Shown here: piece after piece, positions 7,636 to 16,378 of the stretch
How positions within the stretch are numbered: position 1 is the stretch's first letter
Layout: each line of letters starts with the position of its first letter
DNA from: Roseibacillus sp.
GTDB lineage: Bacteria > Verrucomicrobiota > Verrucomicrobiia > Verrucomicrobiales > Akkermansiaceae
Direction of reading: 5' to 3'
DNA length: 57,117 bases
Assembly (NCBI GenBank): GCA_002686085.1
Contig: NZAC01000014.1
Location: 1-57,117 of the forward strand
Translations under genes and position numbers: made by a program
Notes under the pieces: model-generated
What the model was told of the DNA's origin: nothing
Seen by the model: only the letters and a program-made list of their open reading frames with translations
The model's database searches: none

Positions 7636-9711
7636 TCAGGCAAGAAGTGGGGCGATCACAAGGCTGACGATTGCCATCACGTTGATCATAATGTTCATAG
7701 ACGGGCCCGAGGTGTCCTTAAGAGGGTCGCCCACAGTATCGCCAACGACGCATCCCTTGTGCGTTTCTCCGCCTTTACCTCCGAAGTGGCCATCCTCGAC
7801 ATATTTCTTGGCATTGTCCCATGCGCCACCGGCATTAGACATCATCAGAGCGAGGAGGATACACCCAAGAAGGGCTCCGCAAAGTGTTCCGGCGAGGGCC
7901 GTGGCGCCTTCTGCTCCAAAGCCGAAGCCGACGGCCACTGGGGTCCCCACCGCGAGGATCGCTGGCAGGATCATTCGCTTGGTAGCAGCTTTTGTGGCGA
8001 TATCGACGCAGCGGTCGGAGTCGGGTTCGCCGGTGCCCTCAAGAAGGCCAGGGATTTCACGAAACTGACGCCGGATCTCAGAAATCATGTCAAAGGCTGC
8101 CCGGCCGACGGCATCCATGGTGATCGCTCCATTAAGGAAGGGGACAACTCCTCCAATAAAGACACCCACGAAGAAAGTCCGCAGGATTTCCGGTTGGCTC
8201 AGATTCAGCACAACTCCTGTCTTCTGGATGAAAGCCGTAGTCAGGGCGAGGGCTGAGAGACCAGCTGCTCCAATGGCAAACCCTTTTCCAATGGCAGCAG
8301 TGGTATTCCCGACCGCATCCAGACCGTCGGTGATCTTGCGCGTCTCTTCGCCCATCGCAGCCATTTCGGCTATTCCACCAGCGTTGTCGGCTACGGGTCC
8401 GTAGGCATCGATAGCCATGGTGATTCCTACCGTGCCGAGCATGCCCACAGCTGCGATCCCCACTCCGTAGAGGCCGGCAAACTCAAAAGAGACGTAGATT
8501 GTAGCGGCAATCGTGAGCAGAGGAATAGCGACTGATTTCAAACCGACCGAGAGGCCGGCGATCATGATAGTGGCGACTCCTGTCTCGCCTTGGCGCGCGA
8601 TTTCCTTGATGGGTTTGCCGCCGGTGAAGTGCTCCGTGATAAGCCCGATTATGATTCCTCCTACCGCGCCGCAGAGGATACAGAGCCCTACATTCGGGCT
8701 CAGACCGAGCATGCTGGCGAGGCCAAAGGCCGCACCAATGTAGAGAACAGCTGAACCGATCGTTCCAAATCGAAGGGCTTCAGCCGGATTTTTGCCAGCA
8801 AGGCTTTTGACGATAAGGATGCCGAGAAGAGAGCAGAGGAGACCGACAGCGGTGAGGAGAAGGGGGAGCTGCATGAGCTGCTCCATCCCTTTTTGGCCGG
8901 GAGCAGCTCCAATTTTTTCAATAAAGGCGAGGGCTTGTTCATCTGCGGAATTGATGGCCCGGGCCCCAACTGCAGCCGCGATTGCGAGGGTGGCAATCTG
9001 TGCGTTACAGTAGGATTCGAAAATGTCGGATCCCATTCCGGCAACATCGCCGACATTATCACCGACGTTGTCGGCGATAACTCCCGGGTTTCTCGGGTCG
9101 TCCTCGGGAATACCTGCTTCAACCTTGCCGACGAGATCGGCACCGACGTCCGCGGCCTTGGTGAAGATTCCGCCCCCAACCCGGTAGAAGAGAGCAACCA
9201 GCGAGGCTCCCATGGCAAAGCCCTCCATGATCTCGGCGACTTCGTGATGGTCTTTAAAAAATGCGAATAGTCCTCCGAGGCCAATGAGACCCATTGAGGC
9301 CACCGTCAGGCCCATCACTGCACCACCAAAGAATGCGATAGTGAGGGCTTTGGCCGCACCCTCATTCTTGGCGGCCAGGGTTGTCCTGACATTCGCCTTG
9401 GTAGCGGTATACATCCCGATGAAACCAGCGATAGAGGAGGAGAGGGCGCCGAGAAAGAATGCCAGTGACTGCTGTCGTCCATATTCCTGTTTCTGAAAGA
9501 AGAAGAGAGCGCCCCCGATCACTAGTGCAAAAATAGAAATGAGAAGGAATTCCCTCTTCATGAACACCATGGCACCCCGGTGGATCTTTTCGGCGATTTC
9601 GGCCACTTTGCCCTCACCTCCGGAATACCGGACAATGCGTGCGAGCAGAATGAATGCGATGATCAATCCGACGATTCCAGCAATCGGGACAAGGATTGGG
9701 GGTACGGTCAT
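7636..9711 (-). CDS. hppA: Membrane-bound ion-translocating pyrophosphatase, K+-dependent type
   Basis: A 691-residue polytopic protein that couples pyrophosphate hydrolysis to pumping of H+ and/or Na+. The substrate-binding signature [20 protein letters not shown] and its C-terminal counterpart [18 protein letters not shown] are both intact, as is [16 protein letters not shown]. The segment [14 protein letters not shown] has Ala where K+-independent enzymes carry Lys, which in characterised enzymes marks the K+-stimulated class. That class includes H+, Na+ and dual pumps, and I cannot separate these by eye. ATG 9711 is preceded by a run of C and T rather than a Shine-Dalgarno sequence. No operon partner is apparent. 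Confidence 0.97.
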   Translation of the reverse strand: MTVPPILVPIAGIVGLIIAFILLARIVRYSGGEGKVAEIAEKIHRGAMVFMKREFLLISIFALVIGGALFFFQKQEYGRQQSLAFFLGALSSSIAGFIGMYTATKANVRTTLAAKNEGAAKALTIAFFGGAVMGLTVASMGLIGLGGLFAFFKDHHEVAEIMEGFAMGASLVALFYRVGGGIFTKAADVGADLVGKVEAGIPEDDPRNPGVIADNVGDNVGDVAGMGSDIFESYCNAQIATLAIAAAVGARAINSADEQALAFIEKIGAAPGQKGMEQLMQLPLLLTAVGLLCSLLGILIVKSLAGKNPAEALRFGTIGSAVLYIGAAFGLASMLGLSPNVGLCILCGAVGGIIIGLITEHFTGGKPIKEIARQGETGVATIMIAGLSVGLKSVAIPLLTIAATIYVSFEFAGLYGVGIAAVGMLGTVGITMAIDAYGPVADNAGGIAEMAAMGEETRKITDGLDAVGNTTAAIGKGFAIGAAGLSALALTTAFIQKTGVVLNLSQPEILRTFFVGVFIGGVVPFLNGAITMDAVGRAAFDMISEIRRQFREIPGLLEGTGEPDSDRCVDIATKAATKRMILPAILAVGTPVAVGFGFGAEGATALAGTLCGALLGCILLALMMSNAGGAWDNAKKYVEDGHFGGKGGETHKGCVVGDTVGDPLKDTSGPSMNIMINVMAIVSLVIAPLLA

Positions 9712-9921
9712 GAGAAAGGGGGAAGTGGCGAATCAATCGTCCCGTGAAACGATCGTTTGGGGCGATGGATTTTAATAAGCCCTTCGGATGATCTGGCAAC
9801 CAAAATGACGATTTAAGTTCTTCAAAAGAGGTGTTCCTTAGGAAGGGTCCCGGAAAGCAGAAAATTCTCCCGCACCCCCCCGACTGGGGTAAGGCTGAAC
9901 CAGGTTGCGTGATTGGAAACG

Positions 9922-12330
9922 TTAGCTCTCCGGTGATTTCCAGGAAGGGAATTCTTTCTGGAGTTGCTCCCTGATTCGGCTCGCCCTTTCCAGATTGCCG
10001 CCCTTTTCCATCGCTTTGGCTGCCCGGAAGAGGCCCAATGGTTTGATTTCCCGATCATCGATGAACAGTTCGGACGCTTTGAGATAGTTTGCAGCCGCAG
10101 TCTCGTAGTCCATGCGGTGCATACCGATATCTGCGATGGCAAGATAAAGCCCAGCCTGAACCGTTCCCGAGGGGTTCAGGGCAATCCCCCTCCCGGCTGA
10201 AGAATGCGCCTCTTCCCATTTTTGGAGTCCAATCAATGCATGGCTCTGGTCGAGAAGAGCATCCGCTTTCCAGAAGTCTTCCTGATCGAGGGAGAGGAGA
10301 ATGGCGAGGGCTGCCGCAGCCCCTTCAAAGTCCCGCATCTCAAGGCGGGCCTTTGCGAGATGACGCCATACGAGAGTATCGGTCTGGGTAGGAGCTTCCG
10401 GGGAGGTTGCAAGCCCGAGGAAACGGTTGGCACCGTCATAATCACCCTTTGAAAATCGCTCTAGTCCGAGCCACGTGAGCATGCGGGCTGGGAATTGCTG
10501 GTGTGGAGCATCTGAGAGAAGTTGATCTACTCCCTCCTTGAGTTGGTCGGAGTCCAGCAGGGAATATGCTGAGAGTACGATATGTACTCCAGCTGGCTCG
10601 CGGTAGCGCTCAGGAAGGAGATCTCTCGCCTGCTGGAAGTGGTTTATCGCTCTTGTCCACTTCTGCTGCTTGTAGCAACCCCACCCCATCCAGTATTGCG
10701 CGTCAGCCCTCGACTTCCGATCGAGCTCTGATCCGGGTAAGGCCAAAAGTTTCTCGTAGCTGGTGATCATCTCTGGCCAACGCTGCTCATCCCGGTGAAT
10801 TTTTCCACAATACTGGTATGCGAATGATGCAAGATCGGTTTCTGGTGTGCGATCAAGGAGGTTTTGAAGATCCTTCAGGGCAGATTTCCGGTCACCTATC
10901 TTAATGTAGGCATATGCGCGCTTGGCGAGGGCCTCACTAAAACGTTCGTGATCAGGAAATGTCGCAAGGAAGCTCGAGAGGTTCTGTGCGGCTCGGCCAT
11001 ATTCACCTGTATCTGCAAGGCACCAGCCCCGCTTGAAGTAGACATCGGCCCTCATTTCCACGGGCAGGGCGGAGGGATTGACTTCGTTGTAGGCGGCTGC
11101 GGCCCGGCTTCCGTCTGCCTCGTGAAAAAGAGTTTCTGCCTTCATGAGGAGTGCTTTGTGCAGCCACGGACTCCCGAGATTTTCTTTTCCATAGGCCTCC
11201 GCGAAGGCGTCGACCTGAGTCGGTATGTTTGCGCCGTTAATCCTGTAAAAGCAGTGTAGCCGTCGATAGCTTGCCTCAAAGCCGATCTTCCTGAGGGGCT
11301 TGGGCTTAACACTCAGGGCGAGACGCTCGGAGTTGAAGAACTGTGCAATCGCTTTTTTTTGCCGGTCCAGAGCAACGAAGGATCGGCCCGCGATCAGGGC
11401 GATCTTTGCGAGAACACTTCGCTCACCGAGGTATTCCCCCGTTTCGAATGCTTTGATCGCTTCCTCGTATTGCTGTCGGACAAAGCACATCTCCATGAGA
11501 GCGAGCTGTGCCCGGGCCTTGTATCTGGGTTGGATTCCGGTGGAGCTGATCGTGCTGTCAAGAAATCCTCGGGCCTTGGCCTCCTGCCCAAGTTTGGCGG
11601 CAGAGACCCCTGCAGCAAGAAGGGCCTGAGCGCGCTCTTGTGGGGCCACTGATGGAATGAGAAGCGCTTCGAAAGCTTCAAGAGCCTGCTCGTGTCTGCC
11701 TCCACGGGCGTGGAGCTCGCCCATCGCCAGGCGGGCGTAGTCGCGGTAGGGGTTAGCAGGATCTTTGACGATGTCTCCAAGGCGTGCAATCGCATCCTCG
11801 TTTTTGCCGGCCATCTGGAGGCAGCGGGATTCGTAGAAGACGGACTTGTGGGCCAGTTCGTCTTGCCCTGCTTCCTTTGCCGCGACTTTGAAGTAGGGTG
11901 CCGCACCCAACCAATCCTGACGATTGTAAAGCTGGGCAGCCAGACGGTAGGCGGAGAGAGCGACCCACTCGCCGGTTCTGAAGCGCTGTATGATCGAAGA
12001 AAACCCCTGCTCGGCTCCATCTCTGTCACCGGTGAGAAGAAGAGCCATGCTAAGTTTGTAGCTGGCGTTCTGGACCAGTGCCTCCCCTGGCCTGTCGGAG
12101 AGATACTCTCGAAAGAGGGGGATGGACATCCTAAACGCCCTTCGTTTGTCGTCGAGATCCCGGCTTTTCTCAGCGTAATTGAAATACCGATTGGCGCGGT
12201 GGTAGACTTCCGAATCCGTTCCGGGCGGGCTGACAATCCTGGGAACCTGAGCCGGAATCAGGTCAATCCCAGCGAGCTGGATCAAGATCACCACAAGGAG
12301 CCGGATGACAGATTTATTTACAAGGTGCAC
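9922..12330 (-). CDS. Secreted TPR-repeat protein, second of a tandem pair
   Basis: An 802-residue protein made almost wholly of helical TPR-like repeats after an N-terminal signal peptide (hydrophobic residues 7-25, cleavage near IPAQ). GTG 12330 is used as the start. It is clearly paralogous to the upstream gene: the pattern SAYRLAAQLYNRQDW-LGAAPYFKVAA here matches AAAYQRALEHYKVEQY-AEAEPLFEIAA there, and flanking repeats stay in register. The gap between the two genes is 36 bases. Upstream on the same strand are exbD and exbB, so the product probably works in the periplasm with an ion-driven inner-membrane motor, as YbgF/CpoB-type TPR proteins do in Tol systems. That role is inferred from order only. 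Confidence 0.8.
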   Translation of the reverse strand: MHLVNKSVIRLLVVILIQLAGIDLIPAQVPRIVSPPGTDSEVYHRANRYFNYAEKSRDLDDKRRAFRMSIPLFREYLSDRPGEALVQNASYKLSMALLLTGDRDGAEQGFSSIIQRFRTGEWVALSAYRLAAQLYNRQDWLGAAPYFKVAAKEAGQDELAHKSVFYESRCLQMAGKNEDAIARLGDIVKDPANPYRDYARLAMGELHARGGRHEQALEAFEALLIPSVAPQERAQALLAAGVSAAKLGQEAKARGFLDSTISSTGIQPRYKARAQLALMEMCFVRQQYEEAIKAFETGEYLGERSVLAKIALIAGRSFVALDRQKKAIAQFFNSERLALSVKPKPLRKIGFEASYRRLHCFYRINGANIPTQVDAFAEAYGKENLGSPWLHKALLMKAETLFHEADGSRAAAAYNEVNPSALPVEMRADVYFKRGWCLADTGEYGRAAQNLSSFLATFPDHERFSEALAKRAYAYIKIGDRKSALKDLQNLLDRTPETDLASFAYQYCGKIHRDEQRWPEMITSYEKLLALPGSELDRKSRADAQYWMGWGCYKQQKWTRAINHFQQARDLLPERYREPAGVHIVLSAYSLLDSDQLKEGVDQLLSDAPHQQFPARMLTWLGLERFSKGDYDGANRFLGLATSPEAPTQTDTLVWRHLAKARLEMRDFEGAAAALAILLSLDQEDFWKADALLDQSHALIGLQKWEEAHSSAGRGIALNPSGTVQAGLYLAIADIGMHRMDYETAAANYLKASELFIDDREIKPLGLFRAAKAMEKGGNLERASRIREQLQKEFPSWKSPES

Positions 12331-12366
12331 GTTGAAAGCTGAGAGCGTATTTGTGATGGAGAGAGA

Positions 12367-14826
12367 TTAATCACGGGAATCTGCCTGGGTCGTCTTACGG
12401 AGTTCCTCGAGCCGCACCCGGTAACCCTTCGCGATCTTCAACGAATCGGGAGTGTCCTTGAGTTTGAGGGCGCTGATGGCGTGGCCAAGTGCGATCACAG
12501 CGATCTCTGGATCCTTGCTGTAGAGTTCTACGACTGGAACGAAGTACTGTGTCGCGGTGTCAGGATCACCAAGAGCCATGGCGATTTCTCCCAGTTGCAG
12601 GCGTGCCCTTGGGTTAAGATTTCCCTGGGGTTTCAGAGAAAGACAGGCCTCGGTGGCATTCCTCGCCTGTTCTGTGTTCTCGAGAGCAAGGTGGGCTCGC
12701 CCTATTAGAAAATGAGCTTCCGCTTTGCGGTAGTCGTTTTCCTCAACTTGCAGGACGATATTCAGTGCTCGGAGTGACGCCTCATGATGGCCAGATTCCA
12801 GAGCGCTTCCTCCAGCAGCGCGCCAAGTGCGTAACTTGGTCTCACTGGGCTCATCGAGAGTAATCGCGCGGCTCAAATACTTCCAGGCCTCATCGTATTT
12901 ACGGTCATCATGCAGGGCGTTACCCAGCCATGCGAAGACAGGTCGTGGTATTTGTTCGTCCCTGTAATCCCTCAGGAGAAGGTCGAGTTCCTGTTGGAGT
13001 TCTTCTTTTTCCTGCAGGTGGTAGTATGCAAGCGCGAGGTGTAAGGTGGAACTCCGGTGCAGCGAGTCAGTTTTGACCTCCCGTGCCTGCTGGAAGGGCA
13101 TGATGCATTCAGCGAATCGGTCAAGACGATAGAGGGACCAGCCGAGCCAGAAATGAGAAGTAGCCTGTTTTGCGTTCGCCCTTTCCGGGAAATCTGCGAG
13201 AAGTCTCAGGTGGCATTGTGCAAAACTGTCGAGGGCTCCGAGGCGGACTTTGCCATCCTCGGACGTATCGATTGTCTTCTTATAAAGAATGGCCTTCTGT
13301 GCCCATGCGTATTCCTTTTGCGCGCTCCGGGCCGTCTTCTTGATCAGCCGGTCGAACTCCTTGTGGGCTGAGTTCGTATCTGCTTTTTCCAGAAAGATTT
13401 CCGCTCGATTCACAATTGCGTTATTGATCTGAGGATGACCGGGATGTTCTGTGATGAAGAGATTGAAGGTGTCCAGGGCCGCTTCCTTGTTTCCTGCCCT
13501 CAGCTGTGCGTCAGCCATTCTGTAGAGTAACCCCGGATGGTTCTGTGCGGCAATATGGGTGAGGTCGATGGCTTGGTAGGTTGTCACAGCCAAGGCGAAT
13601 TGATCGCCTTCGTGGTAGCTTTCCGCGAGCATGAGGCGGGCGTTGTGAATACGGGGATCGTTCTCATATTTCTTCCCAAATCGTTTGAGAAAGGCCTGGA
13701 TCTGTTGGGAATGGCCTTCGCCCTTGGACCGATATTCCCGGGAAAGAACGAGGTAACTTGCCTCTAGAGCGGTTAGGTCGTCAGGTGAAATTGAGGCGAG
13801 CTTTCGCAGGAGAACCGTTGATTTCTCTTCCTCGCCCAGAGCGGCATAGGACTTGGCTGCAATTTGAAGTCGTCTGCCACGGGGCTCTTTCTTGAGCGGG
13901 TAATCGCCTTGCTCGTAGTAGGTGATCACATCATTGTGCCTGGCTTCTTGGGAGGCTTCACTCATCAGGGCTAGTTGTGACTCCCCATGCCACTGCTCCA
14001 GTTCCGGGGTAACCAGAATATCTTCGAAATACTTCCGGGCAAAATTCCGTTTGCCGAGTTTTCGTGCGAGTTGGGCACACTGCAGGATTGCATCCGCCCG
14101 CGTCTTTATATCCGTAGACTCTGAAAGGTGGAGGAAATGGGCAAGTGCCTCCTCGTTCATTCCTTCCTGCAGGTAGTGGTGTGCGAGAACGCGTTCCGCC
14201 TTGGGCTGATAAGGAGATCCGGTATCAGCGAGGATGGCTTTCAGGGCGGAAACGGTCTTTTGTTTTTCCTCTAGTTTTTCAAAACAGAGCGCGCGGATAT
14301 ACAATGCACGATGACGGTAGCTAGCCTCGTCAGATTCTGAGGCTGCGATCTCGAAAAGGGGTTCTGCTTCTGCATACTGCTCTACCTTGTAATGCTCCAG
14401 GGCCCTCTGGTAGGCGGCGGCGCCGACCAGAGCTCCTGTCCTCTTCAAGGTAAGAACTTCATCCAAGCCTGTGAGGTAGTCCTCCCGGTTGTCGAGTTTC
14501 TGGTAGCAGATCGCTCGATAATATACGGCCTTGATTGCATCCGGGTGATCTCTGAACCGGAGGTAGAACCGGTTGAATTGTCGAGCAGCAGCGCTGTAAG
14601 TGTCATTCCGGCGACGCAGGTTTGTAGTCTCTCCTGCTTCCCGATAGGATTGCAGTGCGAGTTCAAACAAATCCTTGGATGGATCTGCCTTCAACGGTTG
14701 GTTCCCGGGCAGTAGAGAGGGGCCTGTTGATGGGCCTTGATCCTGACTCCTTCCTTCCCCTGCGAGCACGAGGGTTACAATCAGCCCAGCCTGGATCAGG
14801 GCCGAGAGGTTGTGGAAACTGCGCAT
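12367..14826 (-). CDS. Secreted TPR-repeat protein, first of a tandem pair
   Basis: From ATG 14826 the product has 819 residues: a signal peptide (SALIQAGLIVTLVLAGEGRS) followed by about 20 TPR-like helical hairpins, with recognisable units such as GNKEAALDTFNLFITEHPGH and YRLDRFAECIMPFQQA. A TTG at 14886 would add 20 residues with two extra prolines ahead of the signal and is less likely. It lies 80 bases downstream of exbD and 36 bases upstream of its paralogue. Low-complexity charged surfaces suggest a scaffold. No catalytic domain is visible. Confidence 0.8.
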   Translation of the reverse strand: MRSFHNLSALIQAGLIVTLVLAGEGRSQDQGPSTGPSLLPGNQPLKADPSKDLFELALQSYREAGETTNLRRRNDTYSAAARQFNRFYLRFRDHPDAIKAVYYRAICYQKLDNREDYLTGLDEVLTLKRTGALVGAAAYQRALEHYKVEQYAEAEPLFEIAASESDEASYRHRALYIRALCFEKLEEKQKTVSALKAILADTGSPYQPKAERVLAHHYLQEGMNEEALAHFLHLSESTDIKTRADAILQCAQLARKLGKRNFARKYFEDILVTPELEQWHGESQLALMSEASQEARHNDVITYYEQGDYPLKKEPRGRRLQIAAKSYAALGEEEKSTVLLRKLASISPDDLTALEASYLVLSREYRSKGEGHSQQIQAFLKRFGKKYENDPRIHNARLMLAESYHEGDQFALAVTTYQAIDLTHIAAQNHPGLLYRMADAQLRAGNKEAALDTFNLFITEHPGHPQINNAIVNRAEIFLEKADTNSAHKEFDRLIKKTARSAQKEYAWAQKAILYKKTIDTSEDGKVRLGALDSFAQCHLRLLADFPERANAKQATSHFWLGWSLYRLDRFAECIMPFQQAREVKTDSLHRSSTLHLALAYYHLQEKEELQQELDLLLRDYRDEQIPRPVFAWLGNALHDDRKYDEAWKYLSRAITLDEPSETKLRTWRAAGGSALESGHHEASLRALNIVLQVEENDYRKAEAHFLIGRAHLALENTEQARNATEACLSLKPQGNLNPRARLQLGEIAMALGDPDTATQYFVPVVELYSKDPEIAVIALGHAISALKLKDTPDSLKIAKGYRVRLEELRKTTQADSRD

Positions 14827-14906
14827 GAGAGGGAAGAACTGTAACCTTGGACCGGGAAAGATCGGCGGAAAAATGCTTAACTTCAAGCATTCATGGCCAA
14901 TTAAGG

Positions 14907-15317
14907 TCAGTTAGGTCTCCGAGTAGCGAAGGAAATATTCCAGATACCCGCCTCTTGGCAAATATCGATCACTCCCATGAGCGTCTGGTAAGTGATCTCC
15001 CCGTCGCCCCGCAATCTCACCGGCTGGTTCTGATAGACCTCAACGATTGCACGAAGTTTAGTGAGCAGTTCCTGTTCGGTGAGAATCTCGCCATTGATTA
15101 CCAGTTCGCCGGTTTGACGGATATTCACATTGATCTCACTGATGGCCCGGGTTTCCTCCTTGCCCTGACTGGAGGTCGGAACCTTTACCTTGCTGTCCTG
15201 TTCCGAGCGGGAGAATTGCCATGTTACGAGAAAGAAAATGAGGAGCAGAAAAACGATATCAATCATGGGCGCCAGTTGAATGACGCTCTCGGGAGGTTTT
15301 GGAGACTTGAATTTCAT
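14907..15317 (-). CDS. exbD: ExbD/TolR-family biopolymer transport protein
   Basis: A 136-residue protein with the ExbD/TolR layout: short cytoplasmic start, one transmembrane helix with the motor aspartate in LAPMIDIVFLLLIFFLV, then a periplasmic domain (INVNIRQTGELVINGEILTE...VRLRGDGEITYQTLMGVIDI). The aspartate carries protons in the ExbB-ExbD and TolQ-TolR stators. exbB lies 21 bases upstream; two TPR genes follow downstream. No TonB or TolA is adjacent, so what the motor drives is open. I use ExbD rather than TolR because the TolB/Pal part of a Tol operon is missing here. Confidence 0.93.
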   Translation of the reverse strand: MKFKSPKPPESVIQLAPMIDIVFLLLIFFLVTWQFSRSEQDSKVKVPTSSQGKEETRAISEINVNIRQTGELVINGEILTEQELLTKLRAIVEVYQNQPVRLRGDGEITYQTLMGVIDICQEAGIWNISFATRRPN

Positions 15318-15338
15318 TCCGCAAGTGACCGCCTTGTA

Positions 15339-16181
15339 TCACGCGCCTGGCAGGTCCGACTGACCGGGACGGGCGGGAGCCGGTCTTTGACTCCGGGGTA
15401 TCTGGTATGTATCTGCGGGTTCTGGCGCCGGCGCTTTCTTCTCAGGTCGGTAGCGTTCAGACTGCTGGAACTGGGATCCCAGAAGCGCGAGAAGGTGCGT
15501 TGCTGCAGCCTCCAGCTCGGTGAGGTAGCGTTGAACCCGACCCCGAAATACGGAGTAGAAAATCATGGCGAGGATTCCAATGGAGAGTCCGCTCGCAGTA
15601 GTTACGAGGGCCTCAGCGACCCCGCCGGCAAGTTTCATCTGGCGCACTACTTCAACGTTTCCAGTGTTAATTTCGAGAAAGGCTCGAATCATGCCGAATA
15701 CGGTTCCCAGCAGGCCGACCATCGGCGCGATTGCTCCAATATCCGCCAGGTAGCTGATGCGTTGATTGAGGGTGCTGGCTTGGCGGGACCCCTCGGCCTC
15801 TGCCACATCCCGAATCTCGTTAAATTTCGCCTCCGGGTTCTTTGTAACAAAATCGAAGGTTTTCTGGGTAATACGAGCAATGCATTCGCCTCTCCGGTGG
15901 GCATACCCAGCCAGACCAAGGTAGTCGCGCTTTCGAATAAGGCTCTCTGCAACGCGCATGAATTGATCATTGACCACGTTGCGACGATGAATCGTGAAAA
16001 AAAGAAGAAGGATAAGGACTAGGGCACCGATAGAGAGGGCTCCAAGTGGCCACATCATCAGTCCTCCCTCCTTGATGATTTCGAGGATGTTGACTTTCGT
16101 TGTATCCCCTGGCTCTTCTGCTCCCAGAGCGGCGCCAGTGGCTGCCAGCGAGGAAAGGACAAAGAACAGAGTGCGGTTCAT
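15339..16181 (-). CDS. exbB: MotA/TolQ/ExbB proton-channel family protein with signal peptide
   Basis: A 280-residue protein. From ATG 16181 it begins with a signal-peptide-like segment (RTLFFVLSSLAATGAALGA) before the first membrane helix of the channel domain (MMWPLGALSIGALVLILLLF), a feature of many ExbB proteins. The conserved domain follows: ADIGAIAPMVGLLGTVFGMI and GVAEALVTTASGLSIGILAM, the two helices that form the pentameric channel with ExbD. The C-terminus is a short Pro-rich cytoplasmic tail. Starting at 16268 would add 29 residues including three Cys in a non-hydrophobic segment, which I reject. It leads the four-gene minus-strand operon with exbD and two TPR genes. Confidence 0.93.
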   Translation of the reverse strand: MNRTLFFVLSSLAATGAALGAEEPGDTTKVNILEIIKEGGLMMWPLGALSIGALVLILLLFFTIHRRNVVNDQFMRVAESLIRKRDYLGLAGYAHRRGECIARITQKTFDFVTKNPEAKFNEIRDVAEAEGSRQASTLNQRISYLADIGAIAPMVGLLGTVFGMIRAFLEINTGNVEVVRQMKLAGGVAEALVTTASGLSIGILAMIFYSVFRGRVQRYLTELEAAATHLLALLGSQFQQSERYRPEKKAPAPEPADTYQIPRSQRPAPARPGQSDLPGA

Positions 16182-16378
16182 GAAGCACCACGATTGTATC
16201 TGCTCGATATAAACGTTCAAGCACGGGTGCTGCTGTGCACACGCATAATCATGCCTCAAATCGAGCACTCAGGGGCTTCAGGGTGCTGATTTTGGTATTC
16301 TTGCTGGTAATACGCCCTGCTTGTCTTGATGTCGTCTCTTTGCGTTGGCTCTTGTTTGCGCTAAAATACCGAAGGGAG

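Noticed and set aside
7522-8256. Plus-strand frame of 244 codons crossing the end of the antiporter gene
   Set aside because: It lies opposite hppA with shuffled residues and no family match.
9840-9920. Small gene between hppA and the TPR pair
   Set aside because: Only short frames without start context; C-run near 9876 and no conserved structure visible.
14847-16022. Long plus-strand reading frame of 391 codons
   Set aside because: It is antisense to exbD and exbB, has no domain and ends in a run of Lys, and the minus-strand genes are well-known families.
16235-16378. N-terminal extension of uvrC
   Set aside because: The extra 48 codons code a hydrophobic helix and precede the conserved GIY-YIG start; ATG 16379 has a GGGAG in front.
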